Shown here: piece after piece, positions 53,755-64,000 of the stretch
Numbering within the stretch: position 1 is the first letter of the stretch
Layout: every line of letters starts with the position of its first letter
Origin: Sorex araneus
Lineage: Eukaryota; Chordata; Mammalia; Eulipotyphla; Soricidae
Direction: 5' to 3'
Length of the DNA: 64,000 bases
Assembly (NCBI RefSeq): GCF_027595985.1
Contig: NC_073311.1
Location: 31,711,557-31,775,556 of the forward strand
The notes under the pieces: generated by a model
Told to the model about the DNA's origin: nothing
The model's input: only the letters and a program-made list of their open reading frames with translations
Databases searched by the model: none
Position numbers and translations under genes: made by a program

Positions 53755-55545
53755 GTTCCATAGTTCTAGCCAGAAGCCAGAGAAAATGAAATTCTCATTA
53801 TAGTGAGGTTATGAAATACCTAGCATATTTTTGAAACAGTCCTAGTGATAAGCTCCCCAGTCCATTTACAGAGTAAACTCTCTCAAAAAATGTTAATAAT
53901 AGAGGATATGTTTACAAGCCACATACTGTACTCTCAAAGGATAGTGGACAGATCCTTTCTATAGGCAAAAACAATCATAACATTCTTAAAATTTAATAAA
54001 ACTTATAACAAGTCACATAATTCCATTTTCTTCCAATACAAACTTTTTTTAAAAAGAGAGTATTTTTACCTGTTTTTTCTTTTTATTATGTTCTACTTGA
54101 AAACTATAATACCCCACCACAGTGTTGCTTATACCAGGGATTTTTTTTTCAATTCAGTGTATAATTAGTAGAAAAGAGATGGTGAAGTTAATATACCACA
54201 CAATCCGCAACACCCACACAGGACTGTATGAGTGGAAAGATTTAAACAAGTAACCAAACAAGTACATAGAGTGCTATCTACTTGCTATAAAGTCAGGAAT
54301 GAGAGGTACTGTTTGATTTGTTATGTTAGCCCTTTGGGGAAAAAAAACACACACATCCCCATAAAGAAGGAAAATTGCACCAGTCACCTCTAAATTAGAG
54401 TTTTTCTTTGTCATTTTCTCCTGGGGATTAGTAGATAACTCAGGAAAAAGCTGGTCAGCATGCTTCTGTAATGTGGACATGATGTATGTACTGTGACTTT
54501 GACCTAAGTGTAGGCTGAAAATCCAAAAAGAACCGAGATTGGTTCTGTTTATTGCACAAATCTTCCTTTATACTCAGAGATATTTGAAAGGAAGAGTTAA
54601 TTGGGATGGCGAATGCCCTCAATCTCACTCAATCATTTCATTCTATCCTGGATAAAGGAAGGGCACGAATTTATGGATGGAAACGAACATGGTTAGACAG
54701 GTCGCTTTGCCTTCTCTCCCCTCATTGTCAGTTCACAGAAGGATCATCTCTGATAAAGAGATCACATGTTTTAAATATCCCTAAGCCTCCCCACCCCCTC
54801 AAAAAAAGAATAAAAGGTATGACTTTTGCACATTCTGTTGCTATGATTTGGGGTTAGGAAAAAGTAGCTCTATTAACATGGAAGATTTCTGGCACCATAG
54901 ACATGATGCTAACTTGAAAGCTTTGAAGTTACATTCACCTAGGACATTTTTAAGAAGGAATTTCTCATCCAAATGATTTCAAGCTATGCAGTTTTTGTTC
55001 ACTTGATCAATTATCAATAGACTCGATTGTCAGTCCAGTTTGTGAACGTTTAAGGTGATTTTGGTTCAAAATGGCCCAGCAGTGCCTTTGTGAAATGTAC
55101 TTTTTTTTTTTTAAATGTCTAAGACTCCTAATAAGACTGAATAGAAGCTGCTGTCCAAAGTGAATCTTTGACCTAGTAATCAAGATTACCTGGGATTTAG
55201 TTTTCCTCTCAAGGCAATAGCTTGTATTTTGTCATGGAAAAAATGAGAACAATTAGACTGTTTTCTAGATTAGATACCAGGTGTCAGAATACAGACGATG
55301 TCTGTACCTGCGGACTAATTGTTTTTCCAATTCCAAGTACAGTACAAAGTGTCTGGTTTACAATGCCTTCCTGTCCTGGTACCAGGTTGCTTTCTCTGAA
55401 AACCTGGAACACGAGGTTTCATTTTAATAGAGGTAAGGCACGGGGTCAGAGGTCTCTTTCAAAAGTCAGTTTATAGTGACCAGAGAGACCAACTTCTAGG
55501 AAGTCGTAAAGTGCTCTGGAGATCCTGTTTAAATTGTTCTCAAGC
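53755..55545. other. Gene-free interval
   Basis: No gene or repeat is recognised. The short frames here carry no known motif. Confidence 0.35.
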
Positions 55546-55548
55546 TGA

Positions 55549-55703
55549 TATCTTGTTCTTATTTTACGGGGTTACCACTGGGAGCTCTTCCTGGCTCTGT
55601 CATCAGGGGTCACCCCTGGTGCTGCTGTGTAATGCGGGGCCAATCTGCAGCACAGCTGCATGCAAGACAAGCCCCCTAAACCAAGTACTCTCTCTCCAGT
55701 CCC
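55549..55703 (-). mobile_element. tRNA-derived SINE, type A
   Basis: GGGGTTACCACTGGG, CTTCCTGGCTCTGTC, GGGGTCACCCCTGGTGC, GCTGCATGCAAGACAAGC, CTCTCTCTCCAGTCCC. Confidence 0.75.
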
Positions 55704-55704
55704 T

Positions 55705-56228
55705 CAAACTTATATTCTGAAGGAAAAACGTTATTCTTATTTATTTATTCTGAATTTGGTTACCCAGATGGCAGGTGATCCTAATATCAAGTTGGATCCC
55801 ATTCTGAATTGACAAGATTTCCGAGTACCATTTGGGTTGGGGTTTATGGCCAGTTCGTGGGGTACCTGAAGAATGACACATGTCACAGACTGGGTCTTGA
55901 CTCTGTGACCGAGTTTTGCTGAGCTGTGTATTTGCAGAAGAATGTTGAAATGGGGGTAATCATAGATTTGAATTCATTGGGCAATAGACACATTAAACTT
56001 CAAAGCAACAACAATGAAAATGTTTGAGGACTGAAAGAGAAATAATAGGGTACAAAGTTGGGAGAGGAAACCACAAAGCAGCCTGAAAACAAACCGAAAG
56101 AACCATGAAATAAATCTTTTCTTGCAGTGAAATGAAAAGCACTTCTGTTGGAATGAGAAGTGGCTGCATATTGATACGCTTGATGTAATGTTGGACATGA
56201 TGTCTAGAGTAAGATGGTCTGGGTTCCC
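55705..56228. other. Gene-free interval
   Basis: No gene or repeat is recognised. Confidence 0.35.
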
Positions 56229-56231
56229 TTG

Positions 56232-56735
56232 TGTCGGGTTCCTGGCCATTCAACCCTGGCAAACTGGGGTATGATCCTCCGAAGTCGCCGGACTTACTCC
56301 CTAGGGGAGAGGGAGTGGGAAGGGGAGAAGCCTCTGCTCACCGCGGGATTCCTGCCACCACTGCTGTCCAGAGAATGAAACTGACAAAGAACTCTGCAGA
56401 ATGGCAGAGGGGGGGAGTCTGGTGGTCAATCAGTCTCCATTTATTAGCTCTCACACAGAGGTATTTATACACCTTTTCAGGATGGGATTCTCATGTGAGG
56501 CACATAGGGCACGTTCATCCCCTCGGGCTAGTACAGATATCAGCAAATGATTTGCACATCCTGCTTAGGGCCACCTTATCAGTATGGGTAGGTGGTCACA
56601 GTCACGCCCCTCACCCTCAGCCAAAGCCCCTATGTGTGAGGAGCGCTGGAGCAAGCCCCTGGGTCTTTGTAAACAGGGCCGGTTCTTGCAGGGGATTTGG
56701 TCAAAGTCTCAGGCTAGCTGCTGAGACCCCCAACG
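56232..56735 (-). mobile_element. Solo ERV LTR, same family as 17,258-17,878
   Basis: Plus-strand start TGTCGGGTTCC and end CTGAGACCCCCAAC mirror the end CCCCGACA and start TGTTGGGGTCTCAG of the 17-kb LTR. Shared segments include AGCAATCCG/CAATCAGTCTCC near the polyadenylation site, the TATTTATACACC TATA region in reverse, and TTTGGTCAAAGTCTCAGGC. It lacks the LINE-1 found in the other copy and so gives the pre-insertion sequence. A 183-codon plus-strand frame across it is antisense to the LTR and not a gene. Confidence 0.88.
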
Positions 56736-56790
56736 CCCCCCTCTCCCCTGCCCCCCGCCCCCACACATATACCTACTCTTAGTATGATCT

Positions 56791-56977
56791 GGACTGGAGC
56801 AATAGCACAGTGGGTAGGGTGTTTGCCTTGCACAAGGCCGACCCGGGTTCTATTCCTCCGTCCCTCTCAGAGAGCCTGGCAAATTATCAGAGTACCCGTG
56901 GCATATTCGATGTGCCAGAAACAGTAACAGCAATGGAGACGTTACTGGTGCCTGCTGGATTTGGACGACAGTGATAC
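56791..56977 (+). mobile_element. tRNA-derived SINE, type B (RTE tail), with TSD
   Basis: GGACTGGAGCAATAGCACAG, GCCTTGCACAAGGCCGACCC, GGGTTCTATTCCTCCGTCCC, a single remaining AGAGAGCCTGGC unit, TTCGATGTGCC, GAGACGTTACTGGTGCCTGC, GACGACAGTGATAC. AGTATGATCT (56,781-56,790) and AGTATGACCT (56,978-56,987) flank it. Confidence 0.92.
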
Positions 56978-56989
56978 AGTATGACCTGA

Positions 56990-57712
56990 GGCCAGTATAT
57001 GCTTTTTTGGGTTAAAATAAGCACTTCCCCCCTCCCCCCTTCAAAGTTCATTAGTTCTGTTTTTGCCCCTAGCAACAAAAGCTAGTGGCTAAGATTAAAA
57101 AACACAAAACCCCCAAACCTTCAATTTCATGTCACAGAGACTTAGAGTATCTTGAAATTCCCATTCTTGTCAGGGAGGGTAAGATAGTTCTAGCTGAATC
57201 TGTCTCTTTTATTAAGAGGATCCATTGGCCTGTGTGACTTGAGAGAGAGGAATCTTGGCAAGACAAAAGTGCTGATTCTAATCCTGGTAGCAATCTCGGG
57301 GCTCTCAACAACTCTTTGTGTGGGTTTTCCCCTTCCCCCTTTCAAAACTTGCAATTAGCCCTCTGCAAAGAGTCTTTTTATTGAAATTTACTTGAGGGAC
57401 CCGTAATTTAAATGTACATTGGGAAACAACAGAGACAGAAGCTAGGAGTTTTGCCAGGCACCTGGGAACAGCTCTAGATTATCAAAGTATCTCAAGTGGG
57501 AAGGGACTTCAGAAATCTCCCAGCTCAACCCCCACGCTCAACAGAAAGGAGGAAGGAAGGCACAGATAAATGACTGGCTCACAGCTTTTCCAGAAGATTT
57601 GTGGCAGAGAAGAGATTTGCAAATTGATTCCTCACCTTTTCTTGTAGTTCAAGCTAAGAGTGGAAGAGAAAATAAAGTTTACTTTGAGGTAGAAATGCTT
57701 TCTACTAAATGC
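56990..57712. other. Gene-free interval
   Basis: No gene is recognised. 57,487-57,630 has MIR-like wording (GGGACTTCAGAAATCTCCCAGC, GCACAGATAAATGACTGGC) but is not firm. Confidence 0.35.
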
Positions 57713-57714
57713 TT

Positions 57715-57795
57715 TCTCCCTGTCTCTGTCTGAGAGAGACAGACAGAGACAGGGAGAGAGAGACAGAGTGAGAGAGACACAGAGAGAGAGAGAGA
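57715..57795. repeat. CT/GA repeat forming a 17-bp perfect inverted repeat
   Basis: TCTCCCTGTCTCTGTCT at 57,715-57,731 and its exact reverse complement AGACAGAGACAGGGAGA at 57,741-57,757 enclose a 9-base loop. GA repeats continue to 57,795. The strand switches from pyrimidine-rich to purine-rich at the loop. Confidence 0.92.
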
Positions 57796-57799
57796 TTGA

Positions 57800-58365
57800 T
57801 TTAGAGCATCTGTGGGAATGGATTCTGAGCTTGGTCCTTTATATCCTTGTTCCCTTCGTAGATTCTGGAACCTTTAGGATCTGCCCCTGTATCAGTGAAC
57901 TTGATCCTATGATCTCCTGAGCACCTTTAGGTTGTGAACCTCTATTAGTGTAGGTATATTCTTATAAAGAGAAAAGGGCTGGGAAAAACCCTGTTAGGTG
58001 GAAGGCCCGATTTTAATATCCCAAGCACCACTGGCAGTGACGTGCTCCCAACTGAGCACAGAACTGGAGGTAGCTTCTGATAGCTGAAGCTGTAGTGCAA
58101 TTCTAGAAGTAAAAGGAAGCATTCTGAAGCATTTTGGAGCATTGGAAGTAAAAGAAAGCTTTCTCAGCTCTGAAGAGGCTCTTGTCCTTTCTTGAACATC
58201 TATCACTCTCTTTCTTCCCTCTCACATCTCTCTAAATTTCTTTCAGGAAAAACCATTTTTTTCTTTACTAAAAAAGAATTTTGTACCATGAAATATTATT
58301 GGGGAACATGTGTAATCTCTAAATCTATTTATTTAAGCATACACACATGATAATGGTATAATTTA
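57800..58365. other. Gene-free interval with a possible decayed SINE
   Basis: 57,967-58,065 (AAGGGCTGGGAAAAACC, CAAGCACCACTGGCAGTGACG) resembles a forward SINE but is too diverged for a firm call. Confidence 0.35.
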
Positions 58366-58369
58366 GCCA

Positions 58370-58505
58370 AAGGAGGAAATTACACCATTTTGACAAAAAT
58401 GATGAATTTAGAAGACATTATGCTAAGTGAAGTAAGTCAAATACCGTTGTGTTTGACTTAATCCCACTCATGTATATATTATATGTAATAAAAACAAAAG
58501 CTGGT
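58370..58505 (+). mobile_element. Ancient LINE-1 3' fragment
   Basis: TTAGAAGACATTATGCTAAG, TGAAGTAAGTCAAATACC and CCCACTCATGTATATATTAT match the old L1 'acattatgctaagtgaaataagtcag...ctcactcatatgtgg' region. Confidence 0.7.
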
Positions 58506-58703
58506 GTCACAGCTGAACTTGTATCATATTCATAGTCTATGTGCTAGAAAATAGAACAGGGGCCAAGGGTGCCTGGGGTGGACTGAAGAGATAACTCCAT
58601 GGGGCTAAGACATGCTTTACAAGCAAGTTGCCTGGCTCCGATTCCTGGGATCTTATGTTCTCCAGTATAGAGCTTGGAGATAAACTTGAACACTGTCGGT
58701 GTG

Positions 58704-60731
58704 TGTAAAAAACTAAAGCTCACCGAGGGGCGCTCACACTCGCACTCGCGGGCTCTCGGGGCGGCTCTGTCTCCCCGCCCACGTTCAGTGCCCTGGAACC
58801 CCTGTGTGTGCTGTCGGTCGAGGGCAGGCGATGGAAGGAAGAAGGCCAAACTGGTTGCTCGATCAGTTTATTTCATTCTCTCTCCCTGCTTCTCTCCTGG
58901 CTCTCGGTCTCTCTCTGGATCTCTGGATCTGGCCCCCCAACTCACTCTTACAGCCTAGTTAAATCTCTCCAGCACGAGGGGGTTGGGGTGTACACCTAGG
59001 TGTGGTCACAATCAATAGGGTAAGGTTCCTTTCCCTTAGGGGATGCTTCTCCTGGGATTTAATTCTCTTTCAGCAGGAGGATCCACCCAAGGGCGGAGTC
59101 CCATGAGTGTGTTTCTCTTCTCCTCAGCCAGCAAACATATAAGAATTCATAATATTAATCATTTTGTATGGACACAATAAGAGATGCATTAAAGCTTATG
59201 GAATTGCTCTCCTGGGGCCATCTCAATCTCAGACTACAGTGCTCAGGCCAGATCAGTCTTTCCTATCCCTAGCAGGGTCCTAGTCTCATCATTACTTTTG
59301 GATCATGACAGCATTTGTCTATGATCAAGCTCTTAACTTATAGTTAAGAATTAGGCACTTTGTCTGCATCACTAATCATCAGAGAGATGCAGATCAAAAC
59401 AACTTTGAGATACCACCTCACACCACAGAGACTAGCACACATCCAAAAGAACAAAAGCAACCGCTGTTGGAGAGGATGTGGGGAGAAAGGGACCCTTCTT
59501 CACTGCTGGTGGGAATGCCGACTGGTTCAGCCCTTCTGGAAAACAATTTGGACGACTCTCAAAAAATTAGATATTGAATTCCCATTTGACCCAGCAATAC
59601 CACTGCTGGGAATATATCCCAGAGAGGCAAAAAAGTACAATCGAAACAACATCTGCACATGTATGTTCATCGCAGCACTGTTTACAATAGCCAGAATCTG
59701 GAAAAAACCCGAATGCCCCAGAACGGATGACTGGTTGAGGAAACTTTGGTACATCTATACAATGGAATACTATGCAGCTGTTAGAAAAAAGGAGGTCAAG
59801 AATTTTGTAGTCAAGTGGATGGGCATGAAAAGTTTCATGCTGAATGAAATGAGTCAGAAAGAGAGAGACAGACATAGAAAGATTGCACTCATCTATGGTA
59901 TATAGAATAACAGAGTGGGAGACTAACACCCAAGAACTGTAGAAATAAGTACCAGGAGGTTGACTCCAGGGCTTCGAGGCTGGCCTCACGTTCCGGGGAA
60001 AGGTCAACTCAGAGAAGCGATCACCAACTACACTGTAGTCGAAGGCCATGTGGGGGAAGGGAGTTGCGGGCTGAATGAGGGCTAGAGACTGAGCACAGCG
60101 GCCACTCAACACCTTTATTGCAAACCACAACAGCTAATTAGAGAGAGAAAACAGAAGGGAATGCCTTGCCACAGTGGCAGGGTGGGGTGGGGGGGAGATG
60201 GGATTGGGGAGGGTGGGAGGGACACTGGGTTTACGGGTGGTGGAGAATGGGCACTGGTGAAGGGATGGGTTCCCAAACTTTGTATGAGGGAAGTATAAGC
60301 ACAAAAGTGTATAAATCTGTAACTGTACCCTCACGGTGATTCTCTAATTAAAAATAAATAAATTTAAAAAAAAAAAAAGAATTAGGCACTTTGGCCAGGC
60401 CCATCTCGATGCCAGGGTAGCACATAACTCACCGCTTGCCCTGGATCCTTCCCGTCCCTCGTTGGGACCCTGCTTTTGGGGTGATAGGAACTGAAATTCA
60501 GTATCCTAGGAAGGTCTGACCTTACAAATTAGCAGAGTCAGATTAAGGGAAAGCCTCGGATTAACTCTTTTGGGGTAGAGAGCATGGAGAAGTGATTATA
60601 GCTAAACAAAGGGATGGGAGAGATTCGGGAATATCTTGATGGGTGTGACTGGGGTAAGCCTAAACTCTGGGAAAAACCCAGACAAGCTACTCATGGCAAG
60701 GAGGGAGAGGACAAAGTAATGTCATCCTACA
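58704..60731 (-). mobile_element. Solo ERV LTR with 6-bp TSD, containing a nested LINE-1
   Basis: Plus-strand ends TGTAAAAAACTAAAG and GTCATCCTACA give TGTA...TACA termini. GGTGTG occurs at 58,698-58,703 and 60,732-60,737. In minus orientation AATAAA lies near 58,866. Without the LINE-1 the LTR is about 1 kb. It aligns with 33,481-34,784 and the relic at 5.9-7.4 kb. The first 250 bp are GC-rich (CACTCGCACTCGCGGGC) and differ from the 33-kb copy. No retroviral genes adjoin it. Confidence 0.92.
59363..60376 (+). mobile_element. LINE-1, 5'-truncated, ORF2 C-terminus with open frame plus complete 3' UTR, 16-bp TSD
   Basis: An open frame runs to 59,905 and encodes the ORF2 carboxyl region: [19 protein letters not shown], then [55 protein letters not shown] and [14 protein letters not shown]. 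The 3' UTR (59,906-60,376) has a G-rich block near 60,180-60,245 and ends AATTAAAAATAAATAAATTT plus poly(A). AGAATTAGGCACTTTG is present at 59,347-59,362 and again starting just after the poly(A) at about 60,378. It inserted into the LTR. Lack of stops marks it as one of the younger elements here. It is far too short to be autonomous. The first ATG at 59,360 lies in the flank and is not a real start. Confidence 0.97.
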
Positions 60732-60745
60732 GGTGTGTCCCAGTG

Positions 60746-61118
60746 TTCCCCACCCCCATCTCCCAAACAATCGCAACACCATCAACAACATCTGAGGTAT
60801 GGGAGAAATAGATTCTTAAAAAAGAGGGACCTAGAAAATGACTCAGCTCATCAAATACAAGGCAGTGAGTTCAAATGCTAGTGCCTCCCATATATGTAAG
60901 GTGACTCCAGTAGCCCCACTGTTTGTTATTCCCAGTAAGGGGGTAAAAATTTTAAAAAGGTGGAATGATGGCTTTACAGACTGAGGAGGGTGAGAGAAGT
61001 GGTTGGTACTTATGAATTTAAGTTTTATAAGATAATGGAAGTTCTGAAGATGGATTTTGGATTTGGATATTAAAACAAAGAAAAGTACATAGTGTGCAGT
61101 CTACCTATATTTAAATTT
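60746..61118. other. Gene-free interval with a possible decayed SINE
   Basis: 60,828-60,955 (GACCTAGAAAATGACTCAGC, GTGAGTTCAAATGC, AGTAGCCCCACTG) loosely follows the forward SINE layout. Confidence 0.35.
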
Positions 61119-61119
61119 A

Positions 61120-61302
61120 TTTGGGGGGTTCATCACATCTGGAGTTGAACAGGGCTTACACCTGGCTCTGTACCCAGGGATCACCCCTGGTCCCTGCTCA
61201 CTGGTGTGACAGGTATCACTCATGTGGTACTTGGGATTGAATCTGGGTCAACTGCATGCAAAGGAGAGGCCCTAACTGCTGTCTGTATTATATCTCTGGA
61301 CC
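61120..61302 (-). mobile_element. tRNA-derived SINE, type A
   Basis: GGGGGGTTCATCACATCTGG, GGGCTTACACCTGGCTCTG, GGGATTGAATCTGGGTCAAC, TGCATGCAAAGGAGAGG. The head is decayed. Confidence 0.78.
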
Positions 61303-61449
61303 AATATTTAATTTTTAATTTCAACTTTCTAATTGCAGAACCTCAAATATGAATACCCTTAAAATACTGTCTTGAGGATAACGGTTAGTAAAGGAATAAA
61401 TTGATGGCATTTCAGAGAGGATTTTTTAAAAAGCCATTTTTAAAAATGT

Positions 61450-61645
61450 TGTGCTTTTATTACTAAACATTTATTACTTCATTTATTTATTACTAGAGAC
61501 AATACTGACTGCCCAGGAGATGCACAGCATCATCTCTACAGTGTGGCATGGAAAAGCAAAATTCAGCACCTTACCAGACAGAGAACAAACACCCTGGATG
61601 GATGGGTGAAGCAGAGCACTAAGGGAGCATGACATGGCAGAGTCC
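61450..61645 (-). other. 3' UTR of the beta-tubulin retrocopy (probable)
   Basis: The plus strand left of the stop runs about 150 bp to a cluster of TTTATT (AATAAA in reverse) near 61,470-61,495. A clean poly(A) run and TSD were not identified. Confidence 0.45.
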
Positions 61646-62762
61646 TTAAACCTCCACCACCTCCTCATCCTTGAATTCCTTCTCCTCTGCTAAGAAGTTC
61701 TGGTGCAGTTGGTACTCGGACACCAGGTTAAGGATGTTGCTTTTGACCTCCGCGAATTCCATGTCGTCCATACCCTTGCCCATGTTCCTGTGCAGGAGGC
61801 CCTTGCACCAGAACGTGACCGAGAACTGCTCCAAGAGGTCCTGTTGTTTCGAATGAAGGTGTCTGACACTTCCAGGCCCGGAAGAGGGATGTCACGCCTG
61901 GCAGTTTTTTAAGTCATAGGGAAGCCACTCAAAGAAATAGCTGCTGACTTGATTTTACATCTGGAACATTAGATCAGTCCACCTCCTTCATGGACACGAG
62001 GCTCCGGAAGATGACAGAAGATGACAGCCAAGGAAGACCAGGTAGCAGCCAGTGTGCGGATGGCATGCCACCGTCATATTCCATGCATCAAATATCTGCT
62101 GGACCAGCCCGTGCACCATCCTGGCATAGCACTGCTGGCTGACCTGGCTGGTCAGGGCAGGCAAGGCCTGGGATAAAGAAGTGCAGTCTGGGAAAGGGCC
62201 CCGGGCTCATCGCCATCTGATGCTACTCAGATTTATGCTCACCTAGGAAGTGCAAGCAAGTGGTCACCCCGCTCATGGTGGACAAGTTCAGCTGGTTAAG
62301 GTCTGTGTAGGTGGGCCTGGGTAGTTTCAGGGTGTGCAAACAGATATCATGAAAGGGCCTCATTGTCCATGTAAAAGATGGTCTCCTCTGAGTTTTCCAC
62401 CAGCTGGTGGACGTCCAGGGGGTGTTGTAGCGCTCCCTGAGGCATTGATGTCACATTGTGGGTACTTGTCCTGGATCTTGTTGACAGCAGGGCGCCCATC
62501 TCTGAGCCTGTGCCGCCCCCACCAGTGAGTGGATCAGCTGGGAGCCCTGAACAAGTTCTGCGTCTCTCTCCGAACCACGTCCACCACCGTGTCCATCAGC
62601 TCTGTGTCGTGGCCTCTGGCCAAACACGAAGTTGTCTGGCCTGAAGAGCCGGCCCATTGGGCTATACCTGATGCTCTCCATGGTGTCCAGCTCCAGATCC
62701 ACCAGGATGGCCCAGGAAGCAGACATGTCTCTAGTGACATAACTGTAGTAGAAAATATGCAA
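61646..62762 (-). pseudogene. Beta-tubulin processed pseudogene, 5'-truncated and disrupted
   Basis: The parental protein forms the beta subunit of microtubules. The minus strand begins near FYYSYVTRD (parental VYYNEATG, about residue 46), then SWAILVDLELDTMESIR, LFRPDNFVFGQ and the decayed GxGxGxxG nucleotide-loop region (THSLVGA for THSLGGG). The middle is shifted through all three frames. Readable later blocks correspond to the MFDAKN..PRHGRYL segment near 62,040-62,090, the YFVEWIPN segment near 61,920-61,945, and the C-terminus SVTFWCKGLLHRNMGKGMD, EFAEVKSN and LVSEYQ with an acidic tail. Its stop is at 61,646-61,648. The usual intron positions after about residues 56 and 93 are crossed without introns, so it is processed. 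About 45 N-terminal codons are absent, and net deletions of around 80 bases occur inside. I cannot tell which beta-tubulin isotype was the parent. Confidence 0.93.
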
Positions 62763-62765
62763 CAT

Positions 62766-63670
62766 AGAAAAAAAAATATATGGTCTTCAGCTGGCCTGTC
62801 TTTGAGGCACTCTCACCATGTGGAAAGTTTATAATCCATTGCTTTCTAGGCTGTTTTGTTTCAGTGGTTCTGTGCTTACCCCCCTATTAAGTGTTAAATT
62901 GATTTGGATGCCTCCCTGCTTTTTACCAAAGCATAACTTTAGATTTCAGTGATGAAACGTTCAGAAATTCTTTGCAGGCACATACATCCTCTTGCCCTCC
63001 AGCCCTACCTGCTATTTAGGTGAGGAAATATAATTCAATGGTGAGAGACATTACTCAGTGCCTTCTAGCATGTTCTCCTCCCTACTGCTCCCCAATCCTC
63101 CATCCCCCCATTGATAGAGGGCAATCAAACTCCAGAATCAAGCTTGAGGAGACAGATTTTTTATACGAGGCAGAATGTTTTCTTTAAAAGAAAAAAAGCT
63201 CTGCAACAAGGCCAAGTTTTCTTTACTAACTGGAAGATAACAGTTTAACCAAGATTAAAAAACAAACAAAAAGCAGCAAATGGTTATTTATCTAAAATGA
63301 CTATTACTTCTGCACCAGGATGCTATTTTCCACTCAATTCAAACCTGTTCCAGAGAACTTACTGATTTCTTTCCATTGAAGGAAAGTGCAGGACTGTTTT
63401 TGCCAATGTAATAGGGCTTCCTTTTCAACAAACAGCAGAGTAAAAGCTTTTTTTTTTTGTACACTTGTCTCCATGTTATTTTTCCTTTTTGACACAATGA
63501 ATAGCACAATTGTCCTCTTCTAGTGATTTCAGAAAGTAAAATTTTAGCTTATTAAAGACGATCTACAGTTTAACTTATTACACAAACCCAATTGAAATAA
63601 TTAAAGTGTTATTTTTCTATTCTTAAGAGACTTTAAGTGTAGGCTCTTTTTTTTTTGTTATTTTGGGGGT
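62766..63670. other. Gene-free interval
   Basis: No gene or repeat is recognised. Confidence 0.35.
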
Positions 63671-63673
63671 GCG

Positions 63674-63702
63674 TAGGTGTGTGTGTGTGTGTGTGTGTGT
63701 GG
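63674..63702. repeat. (GT)n microsatellite
   Basis: About 13 GT units. Confidence 0.93.
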
Positions 63703-63815
63703 TGGGGAGGAGAGTTCCCGGTGGCGCACATGGGGCCTTATAATTCGGGGACTCAGGTCCTTTATTCATCAGGCATGCATTCCAGTCCTTGAGCTACTTC
63801 CTCAGCCTCCAGAAT
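63703..63815 (-). mobile_element. Possible SINE, diverged
   Basis: GGGGACTCAGGTCC, CAGGCATGCATTCC and GAGCTACTTCCTCAGCC suggest a reversed B box and head, with the body replaced by the GT repeat. Confidence 0.45.
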
Positions 63816-64000
63816 TTAGGTTGTTTTTTTCTTTTATAATTAAAAAAAAAACCCAAACACTCTCTATCTTTGTTAGCTTAACTTCTATGTCCTTATTTAG
63901 AGATAGGGAAATAACAATGACAATCATAATAAAATGTTTTTCCAAAGTTTATTGGGAGTTTTAAATATGTGTGTAGCAAAGCAAATATTTATTTTTAATT

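Larger units (their letters stand above)
58568..60745 (+). mobile_element. Old SINE, type A, interrupted by an LTR
   Basis: GGGTGGACTGAAGAGATAAC, GGCTCCGATTCCTGGGATC (B box) and GAACACTGTCGGTGTG precede the LTR. After the LTR the duplicated GGTGTG continues as GTGTCCCAG, which restores the SINE end (GTCGGTGTGTCCC). Confidence 0.7.

Noticed and set aside
56231-56782. 183-codon plus-strand frame
   Set aside because: It lies antisense across an LTR of the family seen at 17 kb, and it matches no protein family I know.
59360-59905. The 181-codon frame as a host gene with its own start
   Set aside because: The ATG lies in the flanking DNA. The code is the end of LINE-1 ORF2, joined to the flank by truncation.

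Overview
This window is mammalian nuclear DNA with no host gene that I can recognise. It is AT-rich, has no operon-like coding, and is dominated by interspersed repeats: LINE-1, ancient L2 and MIR fragments, endogenous-retrovirus LTRs, and many copies of one tRNA-derived SINE. The SINE head (GGGGCCGGAGYGATAGCACAG, then a GGTTCGATTCC-type B box) looks to me like the SINE described from shrews, so Sorex or a close relative is the likely source. That assignment is from memory and was not searched. The region reads as intergenic or deep intronic.

Layout. 0-5 kb: a long (TTTC)n array, an AT/CA repeat with a cruciform-forming inverted repeat, an old SINE and a minus-strand LINE-1 3' end. 5.5-7.4 kb: the 3' end of an RTE-clade LINE, then an old LTR relic holding a full-length RPL18 retrocopy with an unbroken 187-codon frame. 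8-16 kb: LINE-1/HAL1-like relics riddled with SINEs. 17.26-17.88 kb: a solo LTR with a tiny inverted LINE-1 inside it. 18-21 kb: a long minus-strand LINE-1 relic split by several SINEs. 22-33 kb: sparse old LINE fragments, a 330-bp polypyrimidine tract, and an RTE-tail element whose 5' end is inverted. 33.5-35.8 kb: two LTRs in minus orientation. 36-55 kb: mostly unique DNA with scattered MIR, L2, SINE, LINE-1 and LTR pieces. 56.2-56.7 kb: a second LTR of the 17-kb family. 58.6-60.7 kb: a three-level nest of SINE, LTR and LINE-1. 61.6-62.8 kb: a decayed, 5'-truncated beta-tubulin processed pseudogene.

The most interesting biology is a modular retroposon system. One Pol III tRNA-like head occurs with two different bodies. 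Type A ends in an A-rich tail, as expected for LINE-1 mobilisation. Type B ends in the last codons of an RTE ORF2, still readable as WRRYWCPLEQIDEQRDD, followed by short CAGTGAT-type repeats. A third, roughly 550-590 bp non-autonomous element (called C here, three copies) carries the same tail and contains the type B body. A fragment of the presumed RTE partner lies at 5.5-5.9 kb. The window therefore appears to show a SINE that recruited a second LINE partner by swapping its 3' half.

All calls come from reading the sequence and from remembered family consensus features. Repeat boundaries are approximate unless a target-site duplication (TSD) is given.
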